From positions 216,685,278-216,749,277 of the forward strand of contig BTPG01000004.1 of NCBI GenBank assembly GCA_036245525.1: a stretch of DNA of 64,000 nt. The letters run 5' to 3'. This stretch comes from Semisulcospira habei. Its lineage: Eukaryota > Mollusca > Gastropoda > Semisulcospiridae. Within the stretch, counting starts at the first letter, position 1; each line of letters opens with the position of its first letter. The translations under genes were made by a program, and so were the position numbers. Under the pieces are notes generated by a model that worked only from the letters and a program-made list of their open reading frames with translations, searched no databases and was not told the DNA's origin. Shown piece by piece: positions 10,715-18,786 of this stretch.

Positions 10715-10931
10715 CTTCAGCCATTCACAGCAGAGAACATTTTAACACCACCCAAATGCAAGAGGTATAGATCCTCATGAGCCCCCGCAGTTGCGGGGGC
10801 TCATGAGGATCTATGCCTCTTGCTGACACCACTTTGAAACCATGTTCCTGGAACATCTAAAGTCTTTTGGTGTTGAATTAACGAAGACTGCAGAAACACA
10901 GTCTGTGTCGGCTGGAGCTGAATGGGGTTAA
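10715..10931. repeat. Palindromic element, family 2
   Basis: The perfect core GATCCTCATGAGCCCCCGCA..TGCGGGGGCTCATGAGGATC is flanked by TGCAAGAGG and CCTCTTGC. The right TTAA is at 10928; the left end is degraded. Confidence 0.85.
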
Positions 10932-11168
10932 AGGTGCAATAACCGACAGTGGATGTTCAGGTAAACACGCATCACCTGCTTACACACTGAAGGCCAAATG
11001 ACGTGACTAGGCTGGTGATGTGTGTATATTCGCCGGCTGTAACTTTAATTGTCCTACTACACTTACGCATAGCCTTTATTTTGATTGATACCCGTATCAT
11101 TTTTCTCATTAGAGACAATTTTTTTCAAAACGATTCTTTTATGTGTGTGATGCCTCATTTTTTCACAG

Positions 11169-11236
11169 CTCAGGACTCTCTTTGGGGGATCTAGTATACT
11201 GCGAGGCTTCAGAGGTTTTGATATCAAAGAAATAAG
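11169..11236 (+). CDS. Exon: SEA domain, part 2
   Basis: A 68-bp exon after TTTCACAG, phase 0 in, phase 2 out, donor GTACTA. It reads LRTLFGGSSILRGFRGFDI followed by KEIR, the SEA segment '..L..lf..s....gf.gv.i..i'. It continues directly from part 1 (ending LANV) and into part 3. The short exon would not be recognised alone; its case rests on phase fit and the SEA pattern. Confidence 0.78.
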
Positions 11237-11274
11237 GTACTACTTCCATGCCATTCTTGCTTTGATGATAACTT

Positions 11275-11358
11275 GTGCCCTTTGGCTGTCGGAAACGCAT
11301 TTTTGTTGCGATGATTCTGCGACCGAAAAAAAAAAGCTACCGAAAGCCAAAGGGTTAA
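11275..11358. repeat. Palindromic element, family 3
   Basis: CCTTTGGCTGTCGG..CGAAAGCCAAAGGGTTAA with a degraded centre. It begins 39 bp after the SEA exon donor. Confidence 0.75.
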
Positions 11359-11394
11359 GCTAGTGTTTGTTTGAAGAATAACTCATTCTAGCCA

Positions 11395-11490
11395 ATTAAC
11401 CCTTTGAGTGTTGGTAGCACTTTTTGCTGTGATGATTCCCGCAGAACTCAATCATTGCGACAAAAAGTGCTACCAACATGTAAATGGTTG
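11395..11490. repeat. Palindromic element, family 3 (diverged)
   Basis: TTAACCCTTTGAGTGTTGGT..ACCAACATGTAAATGG with the inner GTTGGTAGCACTTTTTG/CAAAAAGTGCTACCAAC stem. Confidence 0.78.
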
Positions 11491-11543
11491 AAACAAGCAC
11501 ATGTTCCTCCCAATGCAAGATTTGCTCATCATAGGTTACCCAT

Positions 11544-11682
11544 TTAACCCCAAGGCTGCTTTGCTGAAAGGAGGTGTCACCTCATGACTATATGCACCAC
11601 TATATGCACCAAGCTAATCTGGCACTATCCTTGAAATAGCATGGTTGATCCATCTCCTGCTGTAGCGTGTCTGGGCTAAATG
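11544..11682. repeat. Palindromic element, family 1, left arm deleted
   Basis: Starts TTAACCCCAAGGC. Only the right hairpin arm (AAGCTAATCTGGCACTATCC) remains, followed by CATCTCCTGCTGTAGCG and GGGCTAAATGG. Confidence 0.75.
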
Positions 11683-11683
11683 G

Positions 11684-11850
11684 CGGGACTGCAGAGAAAA
11701 CAGTATGACCCAACTGCAAGAGGCATAGATCCTCATGAGGCCCCGCAATTGCGGGGCCTCATGAGGATCAATGCCTCTTGCTGACACCTCTTGGTATCCG
11801 TGTTCCTTGGCTCTTTGGCGCTGCATTCACAAAGTTTCCCAAAACAAAAT
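11684..11850. repeat. Palindromic element, family 2
   Basis: The core GATCCTCATGAGGCCCCGCA..TGCGGGGCCTCATGAGGATC differs by a compensated change (GAGGCCCC) in both arms, which keeps the stem paired. It directly follows a family-1 element. Confidence 0.82.
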
Positions 11851-11969
11851 CCGGCAATGAAGGACTTGATAGATTTTCTTTTTCTTTTGTGTTGTAAGGA
11901 GGTCAGCTTGATTGCTTTTGTCTTCTCCCTCTTGCAAAATGAGATTCGCATTCACTTTCTTACTTCCAG

Positions 11970-12121
11970 GAGCGGCAGCATCATGCTGACCGTGCAGCTG
12001 ACGGGGGCGGCCGACTTGGGCTACAATGAAATCATGGCCTTGCTGGAAGACCTCAAGACCCAGCAAATCCAGTTGGGCGGCAACGTTCGCACCATCACCA
12101 ACACTGCCCATGTGGCTGCAG
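11970..12121 (+). CDS. Exon: SEA domain, part 3
   Basis: A 152-bp exon after TACTTCCAG, phase 2 in and phase 1 out, donor GTTCGA. It begins SGSIMLTVQLTGAADLGYNE and continues IMALLEDLKTQQIQLGGNV. GSIML sits where autocleaving SEA domains have the G-S-V-V-V strand, so cleavage between G and S is possible but unproven. With the two previous exons the domain is about 105 residues, a normal SEA size. The return to phase 1 restores the frame used by the modules that follow. Confidence 0.82.
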
Positions 12122-12184
12122 GTTCGATTCCTATTCTTGGTCTTCATAATCCTTTCATTGCTAGATAAAAGCGCAAAAAGACAA

Positions 12185-12307
12185 ACGCCACCCAACTGCA
12201 AAAGGCGTAGACCCTCATGAGCCCCCGCTTTCGCGGGGTCTCATGCGGTTCTACACCTTTTGCTGGCCCGACTTACGTCTGTGTTCCTTTCATGGATGGG
12301 GTTACCA
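12185..12307. repeat. Palindromic element, family 2 (diverged)
   Basis: GACCCTCATGAGCCCCCGC..GCGGGGTCTCATGCGGTTC flanked by CAACTGCAAAAGGCG and CCTTTTGCTGG. It starts about 60 bp after the SEA exon donor. Confidence 0.78.
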
Positions 12308-12639
12308 GGGCTGATGTGGTCACTGTAGTATACTTTTTACGGACACTGTACCCCGTGTACACTGTCCAGTGTTAAACTGTCCAAGACTTTTCAAGCCTCG
12401 GGTAAGAGGTCATGTGAATAGGCTAACTGAACAATCACAACATTTGCTTCAGCACTAAAATAAATCTCATTCTGCGGGGGAAAGGTTTGGCAATGTATAA
12501 ATGGGAAGATTATTGAAGAGTTAAACAGCGTCTATATGTTTCAGCACGTTTACAGAGTAAGACTGGAAACGGATGTTAAGTTTTACGGCACGTTGAGTGA
12601 CATTCTCGTAGCAAGCGAGACTTAAAAAAATCTTTGACA
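12308..12639. other. Intron without recognisable feature
   Basis: I see no open frame with known motifs, no palindrome and no tandem array here. Confidence 0.6.
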
Positions 12640-12966
12640 GTTTAACACCGGACAGTGTACATGGTGTGCAGTGCAACACTGAAGAGTGTACATAGGGTAC
12701 AATGCCGCCCCCCCCCCCCCCCCCTCACACTCCCCCCCCCCCCCCCCCTCACACTCCCCCCCCCCCCCTTCTTTGACAGTTTAACACCGGACAGTGTACA
12801 TGGTGTACAGTGCAACACTGAAAAGTGTACGTAGGGTACAATGCGCCCCCCCCCCCCCCCCCCCCCCCACCTTTGACAGTTTAACACCGGACAGTGTACG
12901 TGGTGTTGTACAGTGCAACACTGAAGAGTGTACGTAGGGTACATTGCCGCCCCCCCCCCCCCCCCA
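12640..12966. repeat. Three ~110-bp tandem units separated by poly-C tracts
   Basis: Each unit reads TTTGACAGTTTAACACCGG, ACAGTGTAC, GTGCAACACTGAA, GTGTAC.TAGGGTACA and ends in 15-25 C. The poly-C tracts lie at about 12705-12770, 12845-12869 and 12950-12966. Tract lengths may be unreliable in the assembly. Confidence 0.85.
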
Positions 12967-13138
12967 ATACTTCAGTGACATTGGACTGTGCCATCTGCGA
13001 GATGTAACTCATGGCAACTTGCGGTGACCGGTTTAGCTATATAATCAGGCATGCAGCGTGGAACTTTATGTTAAGAAATGTATGCCTTTCGCACGACTCG
13101 AACATGGTGCTTGTGTTAGCAGGACAGTGTGTAATAGA

Positions 13139-13270
13139 GGCACCAGGGGCCAGTTGCATGAGCTTAGTCCTGTGGCAGCCACTAAGCAAGGTGCTCTGCT
13201 ATGCTATGGCGGAGCACCTTGCTTAGTGGCTGTTGCAGGACTAAGCTCACTCATGCAACTGGTACCTGGG
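13139..13270. repeat. ~130-bp near-perfect palindrome (family 6)
   Basis: CCAGTTGCATGAGCTTAGTC.TG..GCCACTAAGCAAGGTGCTC pairs with GAGCACCTTGCTTAGTGGC..GACTAAGCTCACTCATGCAACTGG around GCTATGCTATGG. Single copy in this window. Adjacent AT-rich sequence and exon at 13332. Confidence 0.85.
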
Positions 13271-13331
13271 TGTTAAAATTGAAATTTTGACTTGAAATAA
13301 CTCAACGAGTCACGATCATCGTCTTTGTCAG

Positions 13332-13439
13332 GTGCATGTGCCAGAATGAACTGCGGACCTGGCGTGTGTCTGAACGGGACAGGCAAAGTCGTCTGTGTCT
13401 GCCCTGATACCCACATGGGCATGCAGTGTGAGAAACAAG
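13332..13439 (+). CDS. Exon: short EGF-like module
   Basis: A 108-bp exon (36 codons), phase 1-1, after TTTGTCAG, donor GTAGGA. It reads GACARMNCGPGVCLNGTGKV, then VCVCPDTHMGMQCEKQ, giving the six-cysteine EGF pattern C-C-C-C-x-C-C. It is shorter than a typical EGF exon. There is no calcium-binding D/N-x-D/N-E/Q signature. It follows the SEA domain. Confidence 0.88.
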
Positions 13440-13639
13440 GTAGGACGATGGGGCAGGGGTGTTGGGGGTGGGGTGGGTGGGAGTGCTTGGAATATCTGTG
13501 ACTAGCACAGGTATTTGCATCTATCCTGACACACCCTAATACAGCGCTACCCTTAAACTGTCAGATGTTTACGTGGTAAAGTGCAAAGTTTGTTTCAAAG
13601 AGGAGTATATTATGTAATTTGCATCGAAAAACGCTTTTG

Positions 13640-13800
13640 TCATACTATTCAAACTTGGTTAAATCCAGACCAAAAAGGTGACTGCTAAGCGTTTAAAATG
13701 CAGAGAAGAACGTACCTTATGAAGAAAGAAACACACTTAGCAAATAACCTTACAACACCAATGTGTTGTAACTGTCTTTTCTGAATGCGTTTTTTTTCTT
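13640..13800. repeat. Imperfect inverted repeat (family 7)
   Basis: It contains AAGAAAGAAACACACTTAGC and a weak complement beyond TTACAACACCAATGTGTTG. Similar sequence is at 39400-39475 and 39940-40085. Confidence 0.55.
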
Positions 13801-14095
13801 CGTTTGGTGCTTCTCTGTATTCAAAGTTTGTTGGAAATGGAGCAATTTACATTGAAGCATGTGGTTTGAGACCTTTAAATAAGTGTTTGTTACATCCAGC
13901 GTTTGTTACATCTCTGACTTCTGTCATGGGCGACATCGTTGTCAACAGTGATGTCATTTGTACCCCAGTAAACGCAAGATCTTCAGGCTGACGTGGGCCA
14001 CAGTCAGCACACACACGGCTGTGTGCTGGCAAACCACAACTGACTTTAGCTTGGTGGACTTTTGTTCACCAGGGCTTAATTATTTTTTCCTACAG

Positions 14096-14218
14096 ATCCA
14101 TGCCTACAAACGGTGTGCATGAACGGCGGGACGTGCAACAGTCGGCCGGACACAGCAGCAATGTCTTTTGAGTTTTTCTGTCAGTGTCCTATGGGCTTTG
14201 CTGGGAGAGCATGCGAGG
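14096..14218 (+). CDS. Exon: EGF module
   Basis: A 123-bp exon (41 codons), phase 1-1, after TTCCTACAG, donor GTATGC. It reads DPCLQTVCMNGGTC, then FEFFCQCPMGFAGRACE. This is a canonical EGF with the C-x-NGGTC and G-F-x-G motifs. No calcium-binding signature is seen at its start. EGF modules mostly mediate protein contacts. Confidence 0.92.
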
Positions 14219-14269
14219 GTATGCGTTTACAACTTGTTTATGTATTCAACAAGATTTCCTAGGAACAAG

Positions 14270-14375
14270 GCTTCAAAGTGGCGTCAGCAAGAGGCATAGA
14301 TCCTCATGCGCCCCCGCAACTGCGGGGGCTCATGAGGATCTATACCTCTTGCAGTTAAGTGGTGTTCATGCAGAC
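14270..14375. repeat. Palindromic element, family 2
   Basis: CAAGAGGCATAGATCCTCATG..CATGAGGATCTATACCTCTTG with a CGCAACTGCG tip. It starts about 52 bp after the EGF exon donor. The TTAAGT at 14354 may be the outer end. Confidence 0.85.
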
Positions 14376-14732
14376 CTGCCTACTATAGTTCAATTTTGTG
14401 GATGTGTGTTGGTGCATTTGCACCATAATATGAACATTATATTCTTTCTAATGAAAAATGGAAAAGTTGTCCGTTAACCGAAATGTGTCCAGTTCTAATG
14501 CACCAATTTGTCATCATACATTAATTTAATTTCTGGTTATTGAAACATGTTGAACACAGAATCCACAAACGTCTTGGAAAGTTCCAAAACATTTCCTTTC
14601 CAAGTCCGCTTGAAATAGATCTACCAGCTGGTATTCAAATCTCACACTCCTTAAATGTGCAGTCTGATGTTTACGGTAAAATACATATGTTAGCTGTCAC
14701 TAGCACATTTTGAAAATTAAAAATAATAAGTC
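14376..14732. other. AT-rich intron, nothing recognised
   Basis: No coding motif, palindrome or tandem array seen. Confidence 0.6.
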
Positions 14733-14976
14733 CTGGGAGGTATGTGCATGTACAGGGAATATGCTATAGACAGGGATTACCCTGGTAAGCTTGCTGGGAG
14801 GTATGTGCATGTACAGGGAATGTGCTATAGACAGGGATTACCCTGGTAAGCTTGCTGGGAGGTATGTGCATGTACAGGGAATATACTATGGACAGGGATT
14901 ACCCTGGTAAGCTTGCTGGGAGGTATGTGCATGTACAGGGAATATGCTATAGACAGGGATTACCCTGGTAAGCTTG
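14733..14976. repeat. Four tandem 61-bp units just upstream of an exon
   Basis: Units begin at 14733, 14794, 14855 and 14916 with CTGGGAGGTATGTGCATG and end GGTAAGCTTG. Each holds two 5'-splice-site-like strings (GAGGTATGT and CTGGTAAGC) and one TACAG. The array ends 54 bp before the exon at 15031. Confidence 0.93.
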
Positions 14977-15030
14977 CACATAATTATGTGTCCATATATA
15001 CTGCAACTGCAGCTAAATTTTCTGTTTCAG

Positions 15031-15168
15031 TGTCGGTGTGTGACAAATTTTCTGTCACCGGCCGAGTGTGTGGACAACAAGGGACATGCGTGGGTGATCT
15101 GTTCACTGGTCACCTATGTTCCTGTCCCGCTAATCGCACGGGCACCTTCTGTGAAACTGCCGGGAAAG
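15031..15168 (+). CDS. Exon: EGF-like module, 'CVGDL' subtype (cassette 1)
   Basis: A 138-bp exon (46 codons), phase 1-1, after TCTGTTTCAG, donor GTGTGT. It reads SVCDKFSVTGRVCGQQGTC, VGDLFTGHLCSCP and GTFC. It has six cysteines in EGF-like spacing, but with C-V-G-D-L after the third cysteine. This signature recurs in the exons at 17371, 38327 and 40240. It is followed by a Tg1 exon, forming the first EGF-like+Tg1 cassette. Confidence 0.88.
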
Positions 15169-15218
15169 GTGTGTCTTTATAATGTGCGTGTGTTCTGTGC
15201 TGGCTGAACAACACACCC

Positions 15219-15221
15219 TTT

Positions 15222-15249
<28 letters not shown>
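15219..15249. repeat. Poly-G tract
   Basis: About 28 G on the + strand, 50 bp after an exon donor. It could form G-quadruplex RNA in the pre-mRNA; its length may be an assembly estimate. Confidence 0.9.
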
Positions 15250-15253
<4 letters not shown>

Positions 15254-15303
15254 TGCTGATCTGGCACAACCCTTGAACTATCCTATCATGGCTGGTATGT
15301 GAT
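15250..15303. repeat. Half of a family-1 palindromic element
   Basis: CTGATCTGGCACAACCCTTG then CTATC.TATCATGGCTGG. The left arm is replaced by the poly-G tract. Confidence 0.6.
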
Positions 15304-15320
15304 TCTCCCACTGTGGTGTC

Positions 15321-15413
15321 TTAACCCTTTGGACTGTCAGCAGCGCATTTTTGGGCAATGATTCCTGCAGGAATCATCGCGACAAAAAACGCTGCTGACA
15401 TCCAAAGAGTTAA
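15321..15413. repeat. Complete TTAA-bounded palindromic element, family 3
   Basis: 93 bp. TTAACCCTTTGGACTGTCAG, centre ATGATTCCTGCAGGAATCAT, then TCCAAAGAGTTAA. Confidence 0.9.
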
Positions 15414-15464
15414 GGGTTCAAGTGATAACCCATCTGACATCCAAAGGGTTAAGGGTTCAAGTGA

Positions 15465-15555
15465 TAACCCATTGGCTGTCAGTAGCACTTTTTGTGGAGC
15501 TGATTCCAGCAGGAATCGTCGCAACAAAAAGCGCTACTCACAGCCAAAGGGTTAA
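15465..15555. repeat. Palindromic element, family 3
   Basis: TAACCCATTGGCTGTCAGTAG..CTACTCACAGCCAAAGGGTTAA. A 39-bp piece (CATCCAAAGGGTTAAGGG type) is duplicated in between this copy and the previous one. Confidence 0.85.
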
Positions 15556-15961
15556 CCCATTTAACCCTATGGCCACATTATAGTTTGGGGTGTCATCTGA
15601 TGACTGCTACTAATAATGGTCTACTCCTCGCTGATAGTGCGAAGGAGATGGTGGGACAAAATTAAATAACATCCAATAAACCTACCATGTGATGTTTGGA
15701 TTAAAAGTGAATTTTAGACAAAATTTTAGATATAAAATTTTAGATCTAATGCCCTTCAGATATGCAAAAAAAGTGCCAAATTTTGTTATTATTTAGCCGA
15801 AACTTGTTATAAGCAGAGCAGTTTATGTAAAAAAAAAAAAAAGTATTCTTATATTCAGCTATTGTTATATCAGATGTTAAATGAAAAGTTGCGTGGGAAT
15901 CCTCCTCTTCTGCGATTACATTTATTTATATCCGTTGCACTGCGGCTTTTATTTTCACCAG
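15556..15961. other. Intron without recognisable feature
   Basis: AT-rich. It contains TTAACCC ends of a degraded palindromic element at 15560 and an A-run at 15829-15842. No coding motif. Confidence 0.55.
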
Positions 15962-16231
15962 AGTCTCTCACGGACTGTCAGAGAAGGGCGCGCCTAAGTG
16001 AACACGCCCGGGCCCTGTTCCAGCAGGGCAACAGCCTTCCATCAGGGGGCTTAACTGCTGCCGGACTGAAAGAACTCTTGCTGGCAATGCGCATCGAGTT
16101 TCTTCCCCTGTACAAGTGTGAGCAAGATGGCAGTTTCACTCTGGCTATTAACAAGCTCAGCGTGCGTGACATGCGCACAACAGAAAGGATGTGCGTCAGC
16201 GCTAAAGGCGATGAGGAGCAAGGATGCAACA
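15962..16231 (+). CDS. Exon: Tg1-like module lacking one disulfide (cassette 1)
   Basis: A 270-bp exon (90 codons), phase 1-1, after TTTTCACCAG, donor GTAAGT. It opens LTDCQRRARLSEHARALF, then a helical stretch, then YKCEQDGSFTLAINK and ERMCVSAKGDEEQGC. Tg1 modules have C1-C2, C3-C4 and C5-C6 bonds with QC and CWCV motifs. Here C3 (normally QC) and C4 (first C of CWCV) are both gone, so the middle disulfide is absent. The other five Tg1 modules keep all six cysteines. Tg1 domains can inhibit cysteine cathepsins; whether this one folds the same way is unknown. Confidence 0.82.
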
Positions 16232-16239
16232 GTAAGTCG

Positions 16240-16320
16240 ACTGATAGTTCAAGGGTAGTGCCAGATAAGCTTGGCGCCTATAGGCGCCAAGATTATCTGG
16301 TACTACCACAGGCTTGAACA
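16240..16320. repeat. Palindromic core, family 1, nearly touching a donor site
   Basis: It starts 8 bp after the Tg1 exon donor: GATAGTTCAAGGGTAGTGCC..ACCACAGGCTTGAACAGTC, tip AAGCTTGGCGCC.TA.GGCGCCAAG. Confidence 0.8.
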
Positions 16321-16384
16321 GTCATTGTCAGTGACATGCAAAATCATGGAATGTGCTGAGGGGGATGAGGAGGAAGGGTTAACA

Positions 16385-16450
16385 GAAAGTTTTCTGATGG
16401 TTCAATGGTAGTGTTTGGTCAGCTTAGTGCCTACCCATAAACTACCATGG
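16385..16450. repeat. Degraded family-1 palindrome
   Basis: GATGGTTCAATGGTAGTG..AAACTACCATGG. Low identity. Confidence 0.5.
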
Positions 16451-16856
16451 TACATGAGTCAAAACAGGATGACTGAATTTAGGAATTCCAGGAATCAGCT
16501 GTCGCCCTTTCAGGAATTTCAGGAAATTAACAAAATAAATGTATATACACGTTTTTTTTTATTCCCCTAAATCACTATTGGCAGCGAGACCTGCCCAGCC
16601 AAGGTCTCTCGCATTGCGTGTGCTTGCCCTTTTTGCGCTTGTGCTGAATGTGCCGTTATGAGCCGTTTCTTGTCATGGGCACCAGACTCATAAATGAACT
16701 CCTCCAAATTTACTTAATGGCTGAGCGCATAATACAGAAAGTTACTTCGTAATCAAAGAGCTATGATTGAATTAACAAAGATTTCAGAAACACAATCTCT
16801 GTCAACTGGAAGTGAAGGGGTTAAGTCCACTTGGTACCGGATCTGGGCAACTTTTT

Positions 16857-17345
16857 AATAATAATAATAATAATACCGGTTATTATATAGGCGCATTTCC
16901 CAATTCTGCGAATCGGCTGAAAGCGCCGCGAACTGCACCCAACACGCACGCTCACGTGACACACACACATTCACTCTGAAGACAAGCACAGTACAGGACA
17001 CAGGACATTCAGGTGGTGCGAAGGGTCAGCTCAGCTACTGAGGTTTCGGAAATTTTGATCGCTTGTATTTGAAATTTATAAAGTGGCCTGAAACCGGTAC
17101 CATAGGGTTATAAATTGTAAAAAAAAAAAGTTATCAAAATTTCCGAAACTTCAATAGCTGAGCTGACCTTACGCACCAGGTGAATTATGTAATGTGTTTG
17201 TCTTTTACTGTGTTTTCTTGTACTGTGTTTGTCTTCAGAGTGAATGCATGTATTTCACATGAGAGCGCAGGTTTGAGCCGATTCACAGAATTGGGTAAAG
17301 CACCTATATAATGACCAGCATTATAAATAATAATAATAATAATTA
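16857..17345. repeat. Two SINE 3' tails in head-to-head inverted arrangement
   Basis: The left half (16857-17090) is the reverse complement of the SINE tail seen at 61770-62026 (TTATATAGGCGCATTTCCC, GGCCTGAAACCGGTACC). The right half (17125-17345) is a forward tail (GCACCTATATAATGACC then (AAT)n). The two halves pair (GAAATTTTGATCGCTTG against TATCAAAATTTCC). The right tail runs straight into the acceptor of the next exon. Confidence 0.75.
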
Positions 17346-17370
17346 TTATTATTATTATTATTATTTGCAG

Positions 17371-17508
17371 GCAAAGTCTGCCAGTCTCTTGAAATGTACG
17401 GCGAGATCTGTCAGAACGGGGGACAGTGTGTCGGTGACATTTACGGACAGCTTTGCGATTGTACCTCCACGCAACACCATGGGGCCATCTGCACAAAACC
17501 GGGTGAAC
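17371..17508 (+). CDS. Exon: EGF-like module, 'CVGDL' subtype (cassette 2)
   Basis: A 138-bp exon, phase 1-1, the same length as the exon at 15031, donor GTAAGT. It reads KVCQSLEMYGEICQNGGQC, VGDIYGQLCDCT and GAICTKPGE, with six cysteines in the same spacing. Its acceptor tract is the (TTA)n tail of a SINE (ATTATTATTATTTGCAG), with almost no C in the polypyrimidine stretch. The next exon, 15.5 kb downstream across nested retrotransposons, is the Tg1 partner. Confidence 0.88.
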
Positions 17509-17529
17509 GTAAGTAATTGTTATGCTTGT

Positions 17530-17729
17530 TAGTAACCCATGTATCCCCAACGCAGTATAGAGGAGACTGATCAACCATGATAATTGAAGGATAGTGCCAG
17601 ATTAGTACCTAATGGCGCCGAACTAATCTGGCACTACCCTTGAATTATCATGGTCGATCTATCTCCAGGAACTGGAATGCTGTTGTTAAGTGACAAGTCT
17701 ATTATTTGGGAAATGTAGTCTTGGGTTAA
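17530..17729. repeat. Palindromic element, family 1
   Basis: TAGTAACCCATGTATCCCC..CTTGGGTTAA with hairpin ATAGTGCCAGATTAGTACC and GGCGCCGAACTAATCTGGCAC. It starts 22 bp after an exon donor. Confidence 0.8.
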
Positions 17730-18009
17730 CTGGGCTAACGTCAATGCAGACACTGCACAATGTTGTAAAGAAAATCCAGACCAAAAGAACAGAGCTGCAT
17801 ACAGAAAAAAGTACCAACGCAGACACCAGTTAGGGGGTGTTTCCGTAAAGCGGTATGACAGCAAGGCAAAAGCGGTGGCGACAGCGATGTGAATCAACGA
17901 CATAGACATAAAAGAGTGTATCCATATGCACAATGCGACAGCAGTGTGATTGCAGTGTGACAGGCCACAAATTATGAAATTTTCTCTAAAATGTATTTTT
18001 TCGAAAAAT

Positions 18010-18251
18010 GCCGACGGCATTACTACTAGGAATGCTTCGCTTAGCTTAACAATTTTAGCCCAAAAAACTCGTTGTGTACCCCACGACAGGGGAGGCAATC
18101 ACAAGGGGTGTCATTACCAGGATACCCCGAGTGGCCTCCCCTGCCTCCCTATCCGGTGGCACGCTCACTGTTTCCCGCCAGTCTCCGAGTCTTAGCTCGA
18201 CTGCGGCAAACGGGGAAGGCAGGAGGGACCTCTGAGTAATGCCGTCGGTAA
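18010..18251. repeat. Left end of DIRS copy 1: inverted repeat plus mirrored terminus
   Basis: It begins GCCGACGGCATTACTACTAG and ends with GAGTAATGCCGTCGGTAAG, so this 240-bp end is itself flanked by inverted termini. After a T-rich spacer a second ATTACCGACGGCATTACTAC begins at 18291 and leads into the body. The same layout is seen in copy 2 at 50042-50340. Confidence 0.85.
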
Positions 18252-18786
18252 GTTTTTTTTTTTTTTTAATTCATTTATTTTCTCAAAATCATTACCGACG
18301 GCATTACTACTAGGAAGAATGGCGAATAGGAGGAGGGTGCCGCATTTCCTGGGCCACCTGTCCCACGCTCAAGCGCCTCCATGCGTAATTATTGAGGCTC
18401 CCCCCCTAAGCGCCCACTCCGACAATTTTAGCTAGTCATTACCTATGGCACCAGAGGAGGGAGGGAGTGCTGCACCGCCGATATGTCCCCCAGTAAGGCC
18501 AGGTTGTCCTCGTGCTGGGACCATACGGCGTTGAGGCGCGTCCCCTGGGTGGTGGATAGGGGGTCCCTCGTGAGAGGGGTGCACCGAATGAAATAAGGTG
18601 CCGTGAACCAACATGGTCTAAGGGAAGGTGACCCCGACAGAAAACCCCTGGTCCTCCTAGTAAGGGGGTTGGGCGTGGGGGTAGCTTCCCCACCCTGCAA
18701 AAAAGGAAATAGCTACAAAAACGCCGACGAAAAGACTAACAGTAATTCCTTTCCTGGAGGAGGAAGGTTCTTCTACTAGAAGACTT

